Of a stretch of 14,947 bases of DNA, positions 6,881 to 12,914 are shown piece after piece; within the stretch, counting starts at the first letter, position 1, and each line of letters opens with the position of its first letter. The notes beneath the pieces are model-generated. The model made no database searches, had not been told where the DNA came from, and saw only the letters and a program-made list of their open reading frames with translations. This DNA comes from JAFALX01 sp050734185 (lineage in GTDB: Bacteria > Chloroflexota > Dormibacteria > Aeolococcales > Aeolococcaceae). Location: NCBI GenBank assembly GCA_050734185.1, contig JBOHUE010000025.1:1-14947 (forward strand). Reading direction: 5' to 3'. The position numbers and the translations under genes were made by a program.

Positions 6881-8224
6881 TCAGATGAGCGCGAATCGCT
6901 CGCGATGGATCTGTGCGGCGGGGACGCCGAGCGTCGTCACGCTGTTGGTGACCTCCCTGATCATCGCAGGGGGCCCGCAGATGAACACGTCGCGCTCGCG
7001 AATGTCGGGGACTGCGGTGCGCAACGCCTGTGGCGTCAGTGGATTGTGCGCAACGTCAACGCCGCGACGGCCGACGACGTAGTGCACGATCACGCCACGG
7101 TCCGAGGCGAGCCGGTCGAGCTCGGCCTTGAACACCACGTCCGCCCATGTGCGCGCGCGATAGATGAGCACCGTGCCGTTCTTTCGAACCGGCAATACTT
7201 CGAGCAGCGCCCGCAGTGGCGTGATGCCGATGCCGCCGGCGACGAGCAGACTTCGTGGGCGCATGGAGCGCTCGGTGGTGAAGACGCCGTACGGCCCTTC
7301 GAGCATCACGCGGGTGCCCGGCGGAATTGTGTGCAGCGCGCCGGTGAAGTCGCCGACCTCCTTGACGGTGACGCGAAGGAACTCGCCGTTCGGCGCGGCC
7401 GAGAGCGAGAACGGGTGCACGCGCCACCACATGCGCGCCGTGAGAAAGCGGAACTTGAAGAACTGTCCTGCGTGCACGCGCAGGTCGGCGAGATTCTCGC
7501 CCGCGATGTAGATGGAGACGACACCGGGTGCCTCCTCGACGAGCGAGGAGACCCGCAGACGGTGCGTCGTCTCCATGCGCAGCGGGACGACGACTCGGAA
7601 CGCGAGCACGAGCAGAGCGGCGACGATGTATAGAGCCACCCAATAGCCGACGGCGACAGGGTCGCGCTCGAAGTCGGTCCCCACCGCGATCTGGTGGCCG
7701 AAGCTCAACGCGATTGCCAGATACACGTACAGATGGATGAAGTGCCACGTCTCGTGTGTGATCCGCCGGCGTGCGGCGCGCACCGAGATGACGGCGATGA
7801 CGATGAAGAGCGCCATCGCGACATAGGCCATGAGCATGTACGGGTACGTGCTGAGGAACGCCCACGTCTCGGCGAAGAGCGATCTCCCGTCGCCGGCCGC
7901 GTAGCCGGCGGTCGAGAACACGACGTGTGCGCCGATCAGCCACACCGTCGCGAAGCCGAGCCAGCGGTGCCACCCCGCGATCCGATCGATGCCGAACAGC
8001 TGATCCAGCCACGGGCTGCGCGACATCAACACGACCTGCACCAGCGCCGCGTAGGTGCCGAGCAGCGCCGTGAGCTGCCCGGCGGCGCTGAGGACGGCCG
8101 TTGCGCTCGCCAGGTCCGGCACTTGCCCGTGCCGGACCCACATCGCCACGATGAGCACGGCGTTGGCAGCGACGATTGCGACCGCGTCGCTCGCGCGCAG
8201 CCCCCAGCGGCGAGGAAGGCGCAT
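6881..8224 (-). CDS. Ferric-reductase-like transmembrane flavocytochrome (FRD/NOX fold)
   Basis: Moves electrons from cytosolic NAD(P)H through FAD and b-type haem across the membrane. The 447 residues comprise about six helices, an FAD domain and an NAD(P) domain. Likely haem ligands lie in GWHRWLG (H86), GAHVVF (H100), WHFIH (H161, H164) and FGHQ (H177). The FAD motif is HPFSLS (270-275). The nucleotide-binding motifs are GGIGITPL (330-337) and CGPPAM (416-421), and the chain ends in the aromatic FALI typical of the superfamily. The start is uncertain: ATG 8224 has GGAG 12 bases upstream, while GTG 8248 lies six bases after a TAGACT box and could be read leaderless. First gene of the operon with the FMN carrier and apbE, which points to electron export to the carrier rather than simple iron reduction. 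Confidence 0.94.
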   Translation of the reverse strand: MRLPRRWGLRASDAVAIVAANAVLIVAMWVRHGQVPDLASATAVLSAAGQLTALLGTYAALVQVVLMSRSPWLDQLFGIDRIAGWHRWLGFATVWLIGAHVVFSTAGYAAGDGRSLFAETWAFLSTYPYMLMAYVAMALFIVIAVISVRAARRRITHETWHFIHLYVYLAIALSFGHQIAVGTDFERDPVAVGYWVALYIVAALLVLAFRVVVPLRMETTHRLRVSSLVEEAPGVVSIYIAGENLADLRVHAGQFFKFRFLTARMWWRVHPFSLSAAPNGEFLRVTVKEVGDFTGALHTIPPGTRVMLEGPYGVFTTERSMRPRSLLVAGGIGITPLRALLEVLPVRKNGTVLIYRARTWADVVFKAELDRLASDRGVIVHYVVGRRGVDVAHNPLTPQALRTAVPDIRERDVFICGPPAMIREVTNSVTTLGVPAAQIHRERFALI

Positions 8225-8254
8225 CGGCAGGCTGCGCTCCGATCCCACGCGCGG

Positions 8255-8260
8255 AGTCTA
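8255..8260 (-). promoter_or_regulatory. TAGACT -10 box for the flavinylation operon
   Basis: On the minus strand TAGACT (8260 to 8255) matches the actinobacterial -10 TAnnnT. Transcription would begin at about 8249-8247, on GTG 8248 (leaderless reading) or about 24 bases before ATG 8224 (short leader with GGAG). No convincing -35 lies 16-18 bases upstream. Confidence 0.45.
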
Positions 8261-8297
8261 GGCAGCCAACTCTGACGGAACCATTACGTTTCCGGTT

Positions 8298-8319
8298 GGG
8301 CGCTCCCCGCGGCGCGCCC
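8298..8319 (-). terminator. GC hairpin between the ABC exporter and the flavinylation operon
   Basis: GGGCGC (8298-8303) and GCGCCC (8314-8319) form a perfect 6-bp stem with a 10-base loop, just after the permease stop. The minus-strand downstream side reads AACCGG, with no T-run. It may separate the exporter operon from the flavocytochrome operon, which has its own -10 box about 40 bases further on. Confidence 0.3.
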
Positions 8320-8322
8320 GAA

Positions 8323-9126
8323 TCAGACGCGCTTGTACGCGCGCACCGCGAGAGGGATGAACACGAGCAGGATGCCGGCGAGCCACGCCAGGCTCTCCCA
8401 CAGCTCGGGGTTCAGCGGGCCGCCCAGCGCGAGCGCGCGCATCGTGTTGACAACCAGCGTGATCGGCTGGTTGTTGGCAAAGCCCTGCAGCCACGTCGGC
8501 ATCGTCGCGATCGGGACGAACGCGGAGCTCACGAATGTCAGCGGGAAGATCCAGATGAGACCGAACGCCTGCACCGACTCCTCGTCCTTGATCGCGAGTC
8601 CGATGTACGCCGAGACCGTCGCGAGCGTCACACCCAGCGCCTCGGCGAGCAGGATCATCCCGAGCGCGCCACCGATGCCGTTCTCGAACCGGAAGCCGAC
8701 GGCGTATCCGACGGCGACGATCACCAGGATCGTGACCATCATGCGCACGGCGTCCGCGCTCAACCGGCCCAGCAGAAAGGCAGAGCGCGACATCGGCAGC
8801 GAGCGCAGCCGGTCGACGACACCCTTCTTTGCTTCCTGCGCCAGGGCGATCGCAGTCGCAAAGGTGGCGAACGCGGCGGTCTGCCCGATTATCCCGGGCA
8901 TCAGAAAGCTGACGTAGCCGCCGGGTGTGTTCACCGGGATCGCACCGCCGAACACGTAGCGGAAGAGCAGCACGAAGATGACCGGCTGCACGACGGTGAA
9001 GACGATGTAGGCGGGCACGCGCATCCACACGATCAGGTTGCGCTGCGTCATCACCCACGTATCGCTGAGCGTCCAGCGGAACAGCTGCGCTGCGGTTGGT
9101 TGCGGAATCTGCGTGATCACGGCCAT
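8323..9126 (-). CDS. ABC-2 type exporter permease (DrrB-like)
   Basis: Membrane subunit of an ABC exporter, 267 residues with about six helices. The first follows a cytoplasmic N-terminus holding TQRNLIVWMRVP. Next come LMPGIIGQTAAFATFATAIALAQEAKKG and VDRLRSLPMSRSAFLLGR, which match the coupling region of the daunorubicin-resistance permease family, and later IWIFPLTFVSSAFVPIATMPTWLQGFANNQPIT, also family-typical. ATG 9126 has a good ribosome-binding site (GGGAGG, nine bases upstream) and starts five bases after the stop of the ATPase gene. Two copies with two ATPases would form the exporter. Substrates of this family include polyketide antibiotics and lipids; the sequence does not show which one is moved here. 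No biosynthetic cluster is adjacent. Confidence 0.93.
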   Translation of the reverse strand: MAVITQIPQPTAAQLFRWTLSDTWVMTQRNLIVWMRVPAYIVFTVVQPVIFVLLFRYVFGGAIPVNTPGGYVSFLMPGIIGQTAAFATFATAIALAQEAKKGVVDRLRSLPMSRSAFLLGRLSADAVRMMVTILVIVAVGYAVGFRFENGIGGALGMILLAEALGVTLATVSAYIGLAIKDEESVQAFGLIWIFPLTFVSSAFVPIATMPTWLQGFANNQPITLVVNTMRALALGGPLNPELWESLAWLAGILLVFIPLAVRAYKRV

Positions 9127-9131
9127 GCCTC

Positions 9132-10193
9132 TCAGCCTCCCGCGCCGCCGCGCCGTCTCCGGCGCTTCGGCTGCGCGTCTCCGTCCTCTTCTGCAGCGCG
9201 GCCAGTGACGGCCAGGAACACGTCGTCAAGCGATGGCCGGCGCAGCGCGAGCCCCTCGGTGTTGGTGCCTGACGCGTCGAGCAGGCGCACCGCGTCGACC
9301 AGCGCCTGTGAACCGCGGCTGCCGACGCGAACCGAGACCAGCCGTGTGTCGTCGTGGACTCGTGGATCGCTCTCCGTGAGCGAGCGCACCGCCTGCACGG
9401 CGGCTTCGAGGTGGGTCCTGTCGGTGACGACGAACTCGAGCACGTCACCGCCGACCTGATTCTTCAATTGGTCCGAGGTACCGTGCGTGATGACACGCCC
9501 GTGGTCGACGACGATGATCTCGTCCGCGAGCGCGTCGGCCTCGTCCATGTACTGCGTGGTCAGCATGATGGTGGTGCCGCGCGATGCGAGCTCGTGGATG
9601 ATCTCCCACATCTTCAGGCGCGCCGGCGGATCCAGACCCGTCGTGGGCTCGTCGAGGAACAGCACCGCGGGATCGCCCATGAGGCTGGCTGCGAGGTCGA
9701 GGCGGCGCTGCATGCCGCCGGAGTACGTCTTGGCCGGGCGGTCGGCGGCGTCGACAAGCCCGAAGCGATCCAGGAGCTGCTCAGCGCGTTGCGCGACGTC
9801 GTCCTTCTCCAGGTGCCGCAGCCTGCCCATCATGTTCAGGTTCTCGCGGCCGGTGAGCTCTAGCTGGATCGCCGTTGCCTGCCCGGCAAGCGCAATCAGC
9901 CGGCGGACGCTGGCCGCGTCGCGCACCACGTCGTAGCCCTCGATGGTGGCGGTGCCGGAGTCCGGCGACAGCAGCGTCGCCAGGATGCGCACCATCGTGG
10001 TCTTGCCCGCGCCGTTGGGGCCGAGGACGCCCATGACGCTGCCCCGCGAGACGCTCAGGTCGATGCCGCGAAGCGCATGGACTTCGCCGAACGACTTGTG
10101 CAGCTGATCGACGCGGATGGCCACTGTCGGCCCGTCGGCGGGCACGCCGGTGGTGCCGTCGGCGGGGCGCGCTCGCTCGGTCAGCTGGGCCAT
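9132..10193 (-). CDS. ABC exporter ATPase (DrrA-like)
   Basis: Cytoplasmic ATPase of 353 residues that powers the adjacent permease. Walker A is GPNGAGKTT (58-66), the signature is YSGGMQRRLDLA (157-168) and Walker B is VLFLDEP (177-183), with D-loop TGLD. The usual switch His is Q214 in LTTQYMDEAD, normal for DrrA proteins. The C-terminal extension (about 250-330) has SLDDVFLAVTGR, the DrrA-type accessory domain, and ends in the basic tail PKRRRRRGG. ATG 10193 is preceded by AAGGAGAGG, a strong ribosome-binding site; the reading frame is open to 10502, but that part would run over the divergent Nudix gene. First gene of a two-gene operon with the permease. The divergent regulator might control it. 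Confidence 0.95.
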   Translation of the reverse strand: MAQLTERARPADGTTGVPADGPTVAIRVDQLHKSFGEVHALRGIDLSVSRGSVMGVLGPNGAGKTTMVRILATLLSPDSGTATIEGYDVVRDAASVRRLIALAGQATAIQLELTGRENLNMMGRLRHLEKDDVAQRAEQLLDRFGLVDAADRPAKTYSGGMQRRLDLAASLMGDPAVLFLDEPTTGLDPPARLKMWEIIHELASRGTTIMLTTQYMDEADALADEIIVVDHGRVITHGTSDQLKNQVGGDVLEFVVTDRTHLEAAVQAVRSLTESDPRVHDDTRLVSVRVGSRGSQALVDAVRLLDASGTNTEGLALRRPSLDDVFLAVTGRAAEEDGDAQPKRRRRRGGAGG

Positions 10194-10208
10194 CGCAGTC
10201 CTCTCCTT

Positions 10209-10256
10209 GGTTGCGGAACCGGAAGCAGCAACCGTTTCGACTGTACCAGGGCCCTG
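10209..10256. promoter_or_regulatory. Divergent promoter/operator region between the ABC exporter and the NrtR-like gene
   Basis: The two divergent genes share 10194-10296. On the minus strand TACAGT (10245 to 10240) is a -10-like box 46 bases before the ATPase ATG. Possible operator elements are the inverted repeat GGTTGC (10209-10214) / GCAACC (10228-10233) and the perfect palindrome CAGGGCCCTG (10247-10256), which would cover the upstream side of that -10. TTGCGGAAC occurs twice, at 10211-10219 and 10275-10283, once near each gene. Which of these is functional cannot be told from sequence alone. Confidence 0.4.
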
Positions 10257-10296
10257 AAACTCATCGGTCCGGATTTGCGGAACAATCGCAGCGCCC

Positions 10297-11013
10297 ATGA
10301 CGAGCCGGATCACAGCGGTGAACTCGGCCGGATTCCCGGCGCCCGCCGGCCTCACCGCGGCACCCGTGGTTCTGGCGCCCCGCCAGGGACGCCTCCATGT
10401 CCTGCTCGTACCCCGCTCCGAGCCGCTGTTCGCCGGCACATGGGCGCTGCCCGGGGGATTCATGTCGCCCAGCGAACGGCCCGAGGAGACAGCACAGCGC
10501 AAGCTGACCGAGAAGACAGGCGTCGGCGCGATCTACCTCGAGCAGCTCGAGACGTACGCCGACCCCGACCAGGATCCCCGCGGGTGGATCCCGACCATCG
10601 CCTACCTGGCGCTGATCGATGCTGCGGTTCTGCGCGACGACTCCAACGCCAGATGGGTGCCGGTTGACGACCTGCCGGCGCTCGCTTTCGATCATGCCCG
10701 TGTCGTGAGGGACGGGGTCGCCCGGCTCCGCGGCAAGCTCTGGTGGTCGAACATCGCGGTCGGGCTGCTGCCCGAGCTGTTCACGATGCCGCAGGCCCGA
10801 GCCGTGTTCGAGGCGATCAGCGGCGTGCGCCACGAGCCCTCGAACTTCCGCCGCGAGCTGGAGCAGTCCGGGCTGGTGCGCGCAACCGGCGCGGTGGCGC
10901 GCGTCGGTCCGGGCCGGCCGGCGGCGCTGTACGCGTTTGTCGAGCGCACCCCCGCGTGGAGCCTGCGCCGCTCGCGGCCGCCGGCGACCGTGCGCACCCT
11001 GCGATCAACGTAG
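10297..11013 (+). CDS. NrtR-like regulator: Nudix domain plus winged helix
   Basis: Probable transcription regulator of 238 residues. Residues ~20-140 form a Nudix fold with LFAGTWALPGGFMSPSE and a Nudix box G54-x5-E60-x7-R68-K-L-T-E72-K-T-G75-V. Lysines at 69 and 73 replace two of the metal-binding glutamates, so hydrolysis is unlikely. YLEQLETYADPDQDPRG (80-96) and AYLALI are hallmarks of NrtR, which uses the dead Nudix fold to sense ADP-ribose or related nucleotides. A winged helix follows (about 150-215) with LLPELFTMPQARAVFEAI, NFRRELEQSGLV and the wing GRPAALYAF. In other bacteria NrtR represses NAD genes, but none are here. It is divergent from the ABC exporter and its TAG stop is part of a TAGACT box at the next gene, so it may control either side or itself. 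Confidence 0.9.
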   Translation: MTSRITAVNSAGFPAPAGLTAAPVVLAPRQGRLHVLLVPRSEPLFAGTWALPGGFMSPSERPEETAQRKLTEKTGVGAIYLEQLETYADPDQDPRGWIPTIAYLALIDAAVLRDDSNARWVPVDDLPALAFDHARVVRDGVARLRGKLWWSNIAVGLLPELFTMPQARAVFEAISGVRHEPSNFRRELEQSGLVRATGAVARVGPGRPAALYAFVERTPAWSLRRSRPPATVRTLRST

Positions 11014-11016
11014 ACT
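11011..11016 (+). promoter_or_regulatory. TAGACT -10 box embedded in the stop codon before the aldolase
   Basis: TAGACT (11011-11016) includes the TAG stop of the NrtR-like gene and lies four bases before GTG 11021 and ten before ATG 11027. It equals the box before the flavocytochrome gene. A leaderless or near-leaderless aldolase transcript independent of the regulator gene is possible. No clear -35 is seen. Confidence 0.35.
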
Positions 11017-11026
11017 GCCTGTGGCG

Positions 11027-11797
11027 ATGGCAGGGACAGCAGAGTTCACGGTGCCGACGCTCCCGAGCTTCGACTCGGTGGAGGAGGAGCGGCTGCATCG
11101 CAAGCAGCGGCTCGCTGCGGCGTTCCGGCTGTTCGCGCTGTACGGGTTCGACGAGGGCGTCGTGGGTCACATCACGGCGCGCGACCCGGACAAACCCGAT
11201 CACTTCTGGGTCAACCCGTTCGGTGTGTACTTCGGCCACATCCGCGCCAGCGACCTCATCCTGGTGAATCACGAGGGTGACGTGGTCGAGGGCAACCGGC
11301 CGGTGAACGCCGCTGCGTTCACGATTCACTCCCAGGTCCACCAGGCGCGGCCCGACGTCGTCGCCGCGGCGCACGCGCACTCGCCGTCAGGCAAGGCGTG
11401 GTCGACGCTCGGCCGCCCGCTCGATGCGATCACCCAGGACGCGTGCGCGTTCTACGAGGATCAGTCGCTGCTCGACGACTACACCGGCGTCGTCGTCGAC
11501 CTCGAGGAGGGACGGCGCATCGCGTCCACTTTGGGGCCGCACAAGGCGATCATCCTGCGCAACCACGGGTTGCTCACCGTCGGCCAGTCGGTCGATGAGG
11601 CCGTATGGTGGTTCATCACGATGGAGCGCTCGTGCCAGGCGCAGCTCGCCGCTGAGGCCGCGGGCACGCCGGTTCTGATCGACGAGGACAGCGCCATGTC
11701 GACGTACAACATCGTCGGCAACAAGCTCGCTGGCTGGTTCAGCTTCCAGCCGCTGTACGAGCGAATCGTGCGCGAGCAGCCGGATCTGCTCGAGTAA
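11027..11797 (+). CDS. Class II aldolase/adducin-domain protein, adducin-like branch
   Basis: Member of the metal-dependent class II aldolase fold, 256 residues, probably cytosolic. Metal ligands are visible as HAH (H116, H118) in AAAHAHSPSG and H180 in LRNHGLLTVG, enough for a zinc site. The segment PVNAAAFTIHSQVHQARPDV (92-111) matches adducin-like members. At the place where fuculose- and ribulose-phosphate aldolases carry their catalytic Glu (four residues before H101) it has Ala97, so ordinary retro-aldol chemistry on sugar phosphates is doubtful. ATG 11027 fits the domain start; GTG 11021, two codons earlier, is closer to the TAGACT box and also possible. The pterin dehydratase gene follows after five bases and the NrtR-like gene ends 13 bases before. 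Substrate unknown. Confidence 0.9.
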   Translation: MAGTAEFTVPTLPSFDSVEEERLHRKQRLAAAFRLFALYGFDEGVVGHITARDPDKPDHFWVNPFGVYFGHIRASDLILVNHEGDVVEGNRPVNAAAFTIHSQVHQARPDVVAAAHAHSPSGKAWSTLGRPLDAITQDACAFYEDQSLLDDYTGVVVDLEEGRRIASTLGPHKAIILRNHGLLTVGQSVDEAVWWFITMERSCQAQLAAEAAGTPVLIDEDSAMSTYNIVGNKLAGWFSFQPLYERIVREQPDLLE

Positions 11798-11802
11798 CGA
11801 CG

Positions 11803-12135
11803 ATGACCGAGCTGCACAAGCAGCGCTGCGTTGTGTGCACGCCGGGGACGCCGACGCTGCCCGCCGAAGAGATCACGCAGCTGCGCGGGGAGCTGCACGA
11901 CGGCTGGGCCGTCGTCGACGGCACCAAGCTGCATCGCGACCTGCGCTTTCCTGACTTCGTCAGCGCGATGGCGCGCGCGCAGGCGATCGGTGACATCGCG
12001 GAGGGGGAGGGGCATCACCCCGACATGTGCATGGGCTGGGGACGCCTCAACATCGACCTCACCACGCACGCGGCGCGCGGCCTCACGCGCAACGACTTCA
12101 TCCTCGCGGCGAAGATCGACGCACTCGACTCGTGA
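11803..12135 (+). CDS. phhB: Pterin-4a-carbinolamine dehydratase (PCD/DCoH family)
   Basis: Dehydrates 4a-hydroxytetrahydropterin to quinonoid dihydropterin, the step that recycles the cofactor of aromatic amino acid hydroxylases; some family members serve other pterin pathways. The 110 residues include GEGHHPDM (68-75), with active-site H71 and H72, then WGRLNIDLTTHAARGLTRNDFILAAKID (79-106) with H89, the complete family signature. The N-terminal CVVC (9-12) followed by TPTLPAEE is common in bacterial PCDs. ATG 11803 lies five bases after the aldolase TAA. The TGA overlaps the GTG of the following cupin gene by four bases (GTGA). No phenylalanine hydroxylase is in the window, so the pterin-dependent partner is not shown. 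Confidence 0.95.
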   Translation: MTELHKQRCVVCTPGTPTLPAEEITQLRGELHDGWAVVDGTKLHRDLRFPDFVSAMARAQAIGDIAEGEGHHPDMCMGWGRLNIDLTTHAARGLTRNDFILAAKIDALDS

Positions 12136-12398
12136 TCGAGCATCAGGATCCTCCCGAGGATCCCGAGCGGTGGCTGCAGGATCTCGGCATCGAACCGACA
12201 GCGTGGACGGCGGGCGCGGGCACGCACTTCGCGGAGCACAGCCACGCGCAGCCGAAGCGGCTGTTCGTGCGCAGCGGCAGCATCAGCTTCAACGGCCACT
12301 GGCTGCGGGCACCGGCGGCGATTCGCATCCCTGCCGGGTTGGAGCACAGTGCCGATGTCGGTGACGCCGGGGTGGAGTGCGTCGAGGGTTTCGAGTAG
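12132..12398 (+). CDS. Small single-domain cupin protein
   Basis: Mini-cupin of 88 residues, likely a one-barrel metal- or ligand-binding protein. Cupin motif 1 appears as G30-THFAEH-S-H38 through SGSISFNG (H36 and H38 as candidate ligands). Motif 2 is RIPAGLEHSADVG (65-77), with the PxGxxH signature and H72 as third ligand. The usual motif 1 glutamate is not obvious; Lys/Arg (KRLFV) stands near its place, so metal binding may be altered. GTG 12132 was chosen because it overlaps the TGA of the pterin dehydratase as GTGA, a typical coupled start; upstream extension would run out of frame through that gene. It is too small for a typical dioxygenase and could be an isomerase, epimerase or sensor. 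Confidence 0.82.
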   Translation: MIEHQDPPEDPERWLQDLGIEPTAWTAGAGTHFAEHSHAQPKRLFVRSGSISFNGHWLRAPAAIRIPAGLEHSADVGDAGVECVEGFE

Positions 12399-12413
12399 CG
12401 TCCCCGCCTGACT

Positions 12414-12419
12414 AAGGAG
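12414..12419 (+). promoter_or_regulatory. Strong Shine-Dalgarno site of the DUF1003-like gene
   Basis: AAGGAG (12414-12419) lies six bases before ATG 12426 and fixes that start. It is among the clearest ribosome-binding sites in the window, whereas most genes here rely on overlap or weak sites. The protein may therefore be made at a higher rate than those encoded upstream in the same run. Confidence 0.7.
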
Positions 12420-12425
12420 AAACGC

Positions 12426-12914
12426 ATGGCACAACAGCCCATCGAGCACACGCTGATGCGCGTCGATCAGCTCTTTACGCGCAAGGCCCACGAGCAGCTG
12501 GCACCGCGTCCCCCGCACCCGAAGGTCAAGGACCCGCTGCAGAAGAACTTCAACGGCCGCCTGGCGCTGTGGATCACTAACAACGTCGGCACCATGTGGT
12601 GTGCGTACATCTTCGCGGTCATCGGCCTCACCGGTGTCGTGGGAGCGCTGACGAACAACACGACGGTCGTGCTCATCATCGCGTCGGTGTCCGGCTACTT
12701 TCTGCAGCTTGTGCTGTTGCCGATCATCATCGTCGGCCAGAACCTGCAGAGCGAGGCGTCAGACCGCCGTGCCGAGTCGACGTACAAGGACGCCGAGGCG
12801 ATCCTCAACGAATGCGTTCAGCTGCAGGCGCACCTGCAGGCGCAGGACAAGCTGCTCGACGACATCATGAGCCACTTTCACGCGGGTCAGAACCCGGCAC
12901 CGGCGACGGGCTAG
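12426..12914 (+). CDS. DUF1003-like two-helix membrane protein
   Basis: Inner-membrane protein of 162 residues and unknown function. A cytoplasmic N-terminus (1-50, with LFTRKAHEQL and FNGRLALWITNNVGTMW) is followed by helices at about 57-75 and 80-103. The segment YFLQLVLLPIIIVGQNLQSEASDRRAE (91-117) is typical of the DUF1003 group. The C-terminal part (118-150) is a likely amphipathic helix or coiled coil. The start is set by the strong ribosome-binding site at 12414-12419. It lies 27 bases after the cupin gene, so it can be co-transcribed with it, but its good site and unrelated nature allow an independent role. The TAG stop is the palindrome CTAG at 12911-12914, which also supplies the stop of the convergent HtrA gene. 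Confidence 0.85.
   Translation: MAQQPIEHTLMRVDQLFTRKAHEQLAPRPPHPKVKDPLQKNFNGRLALWITNNVGTMWCAYIFAVIGLTGVVGALTNNTTVVLIIASVSGYFLQLVLLPIIIVGQNLQSEASDRRAESTYKDAEAILNECVQLQAHLQAQDKLLDDIMSHFHAGQNPAPATG

Noticed and set aside
8258..9448. Minus-strand 396-codon frame across the exporter genes
   Set aside because: Frame-shifted shadow of the permease and ATPase genes; no domain is recognisable and the true frames have full family motifs.
8176..9459. Long plus-strand open frame of 427 codons opposite the ABC permease and the flavocytochrome start
   Set aside because: It is antisense to two well-supported genes, its product is Arg/Ala/Asp/His-rich low-complexity sequence without any motif, and such frames are common in high-GC DNA.
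9545..9565. Gln instead of His in the switch of the ABC ATPase as a possible inactivating change
   Set aside because: LTTQY is the normal form in DrrA-type ATPases, so it is not a sign of decay.
8323..10193. DrrAB-type exporter as a sign of an antibiotic cluster
   Set aside because: No polyketide, peptide or other secondary-metabolite synthase lies in the window; these exporters are common outside such clusters.
9132..10502. N-terminal extension of the ABC ATPase to GTG 10502
   Set aside because: The extra 101 residues would run antisense through the Nudix gene; ATG 10193 has a strong ribosome-binding site and is followed by a normal ATPase start.
11827..11838. CVVC in the N-terminus of the pterin dehydratase as a new metal site
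   Set aside because: A CxxC before the PCD fold is frequent in bacterial members, so it is not special to this protein.
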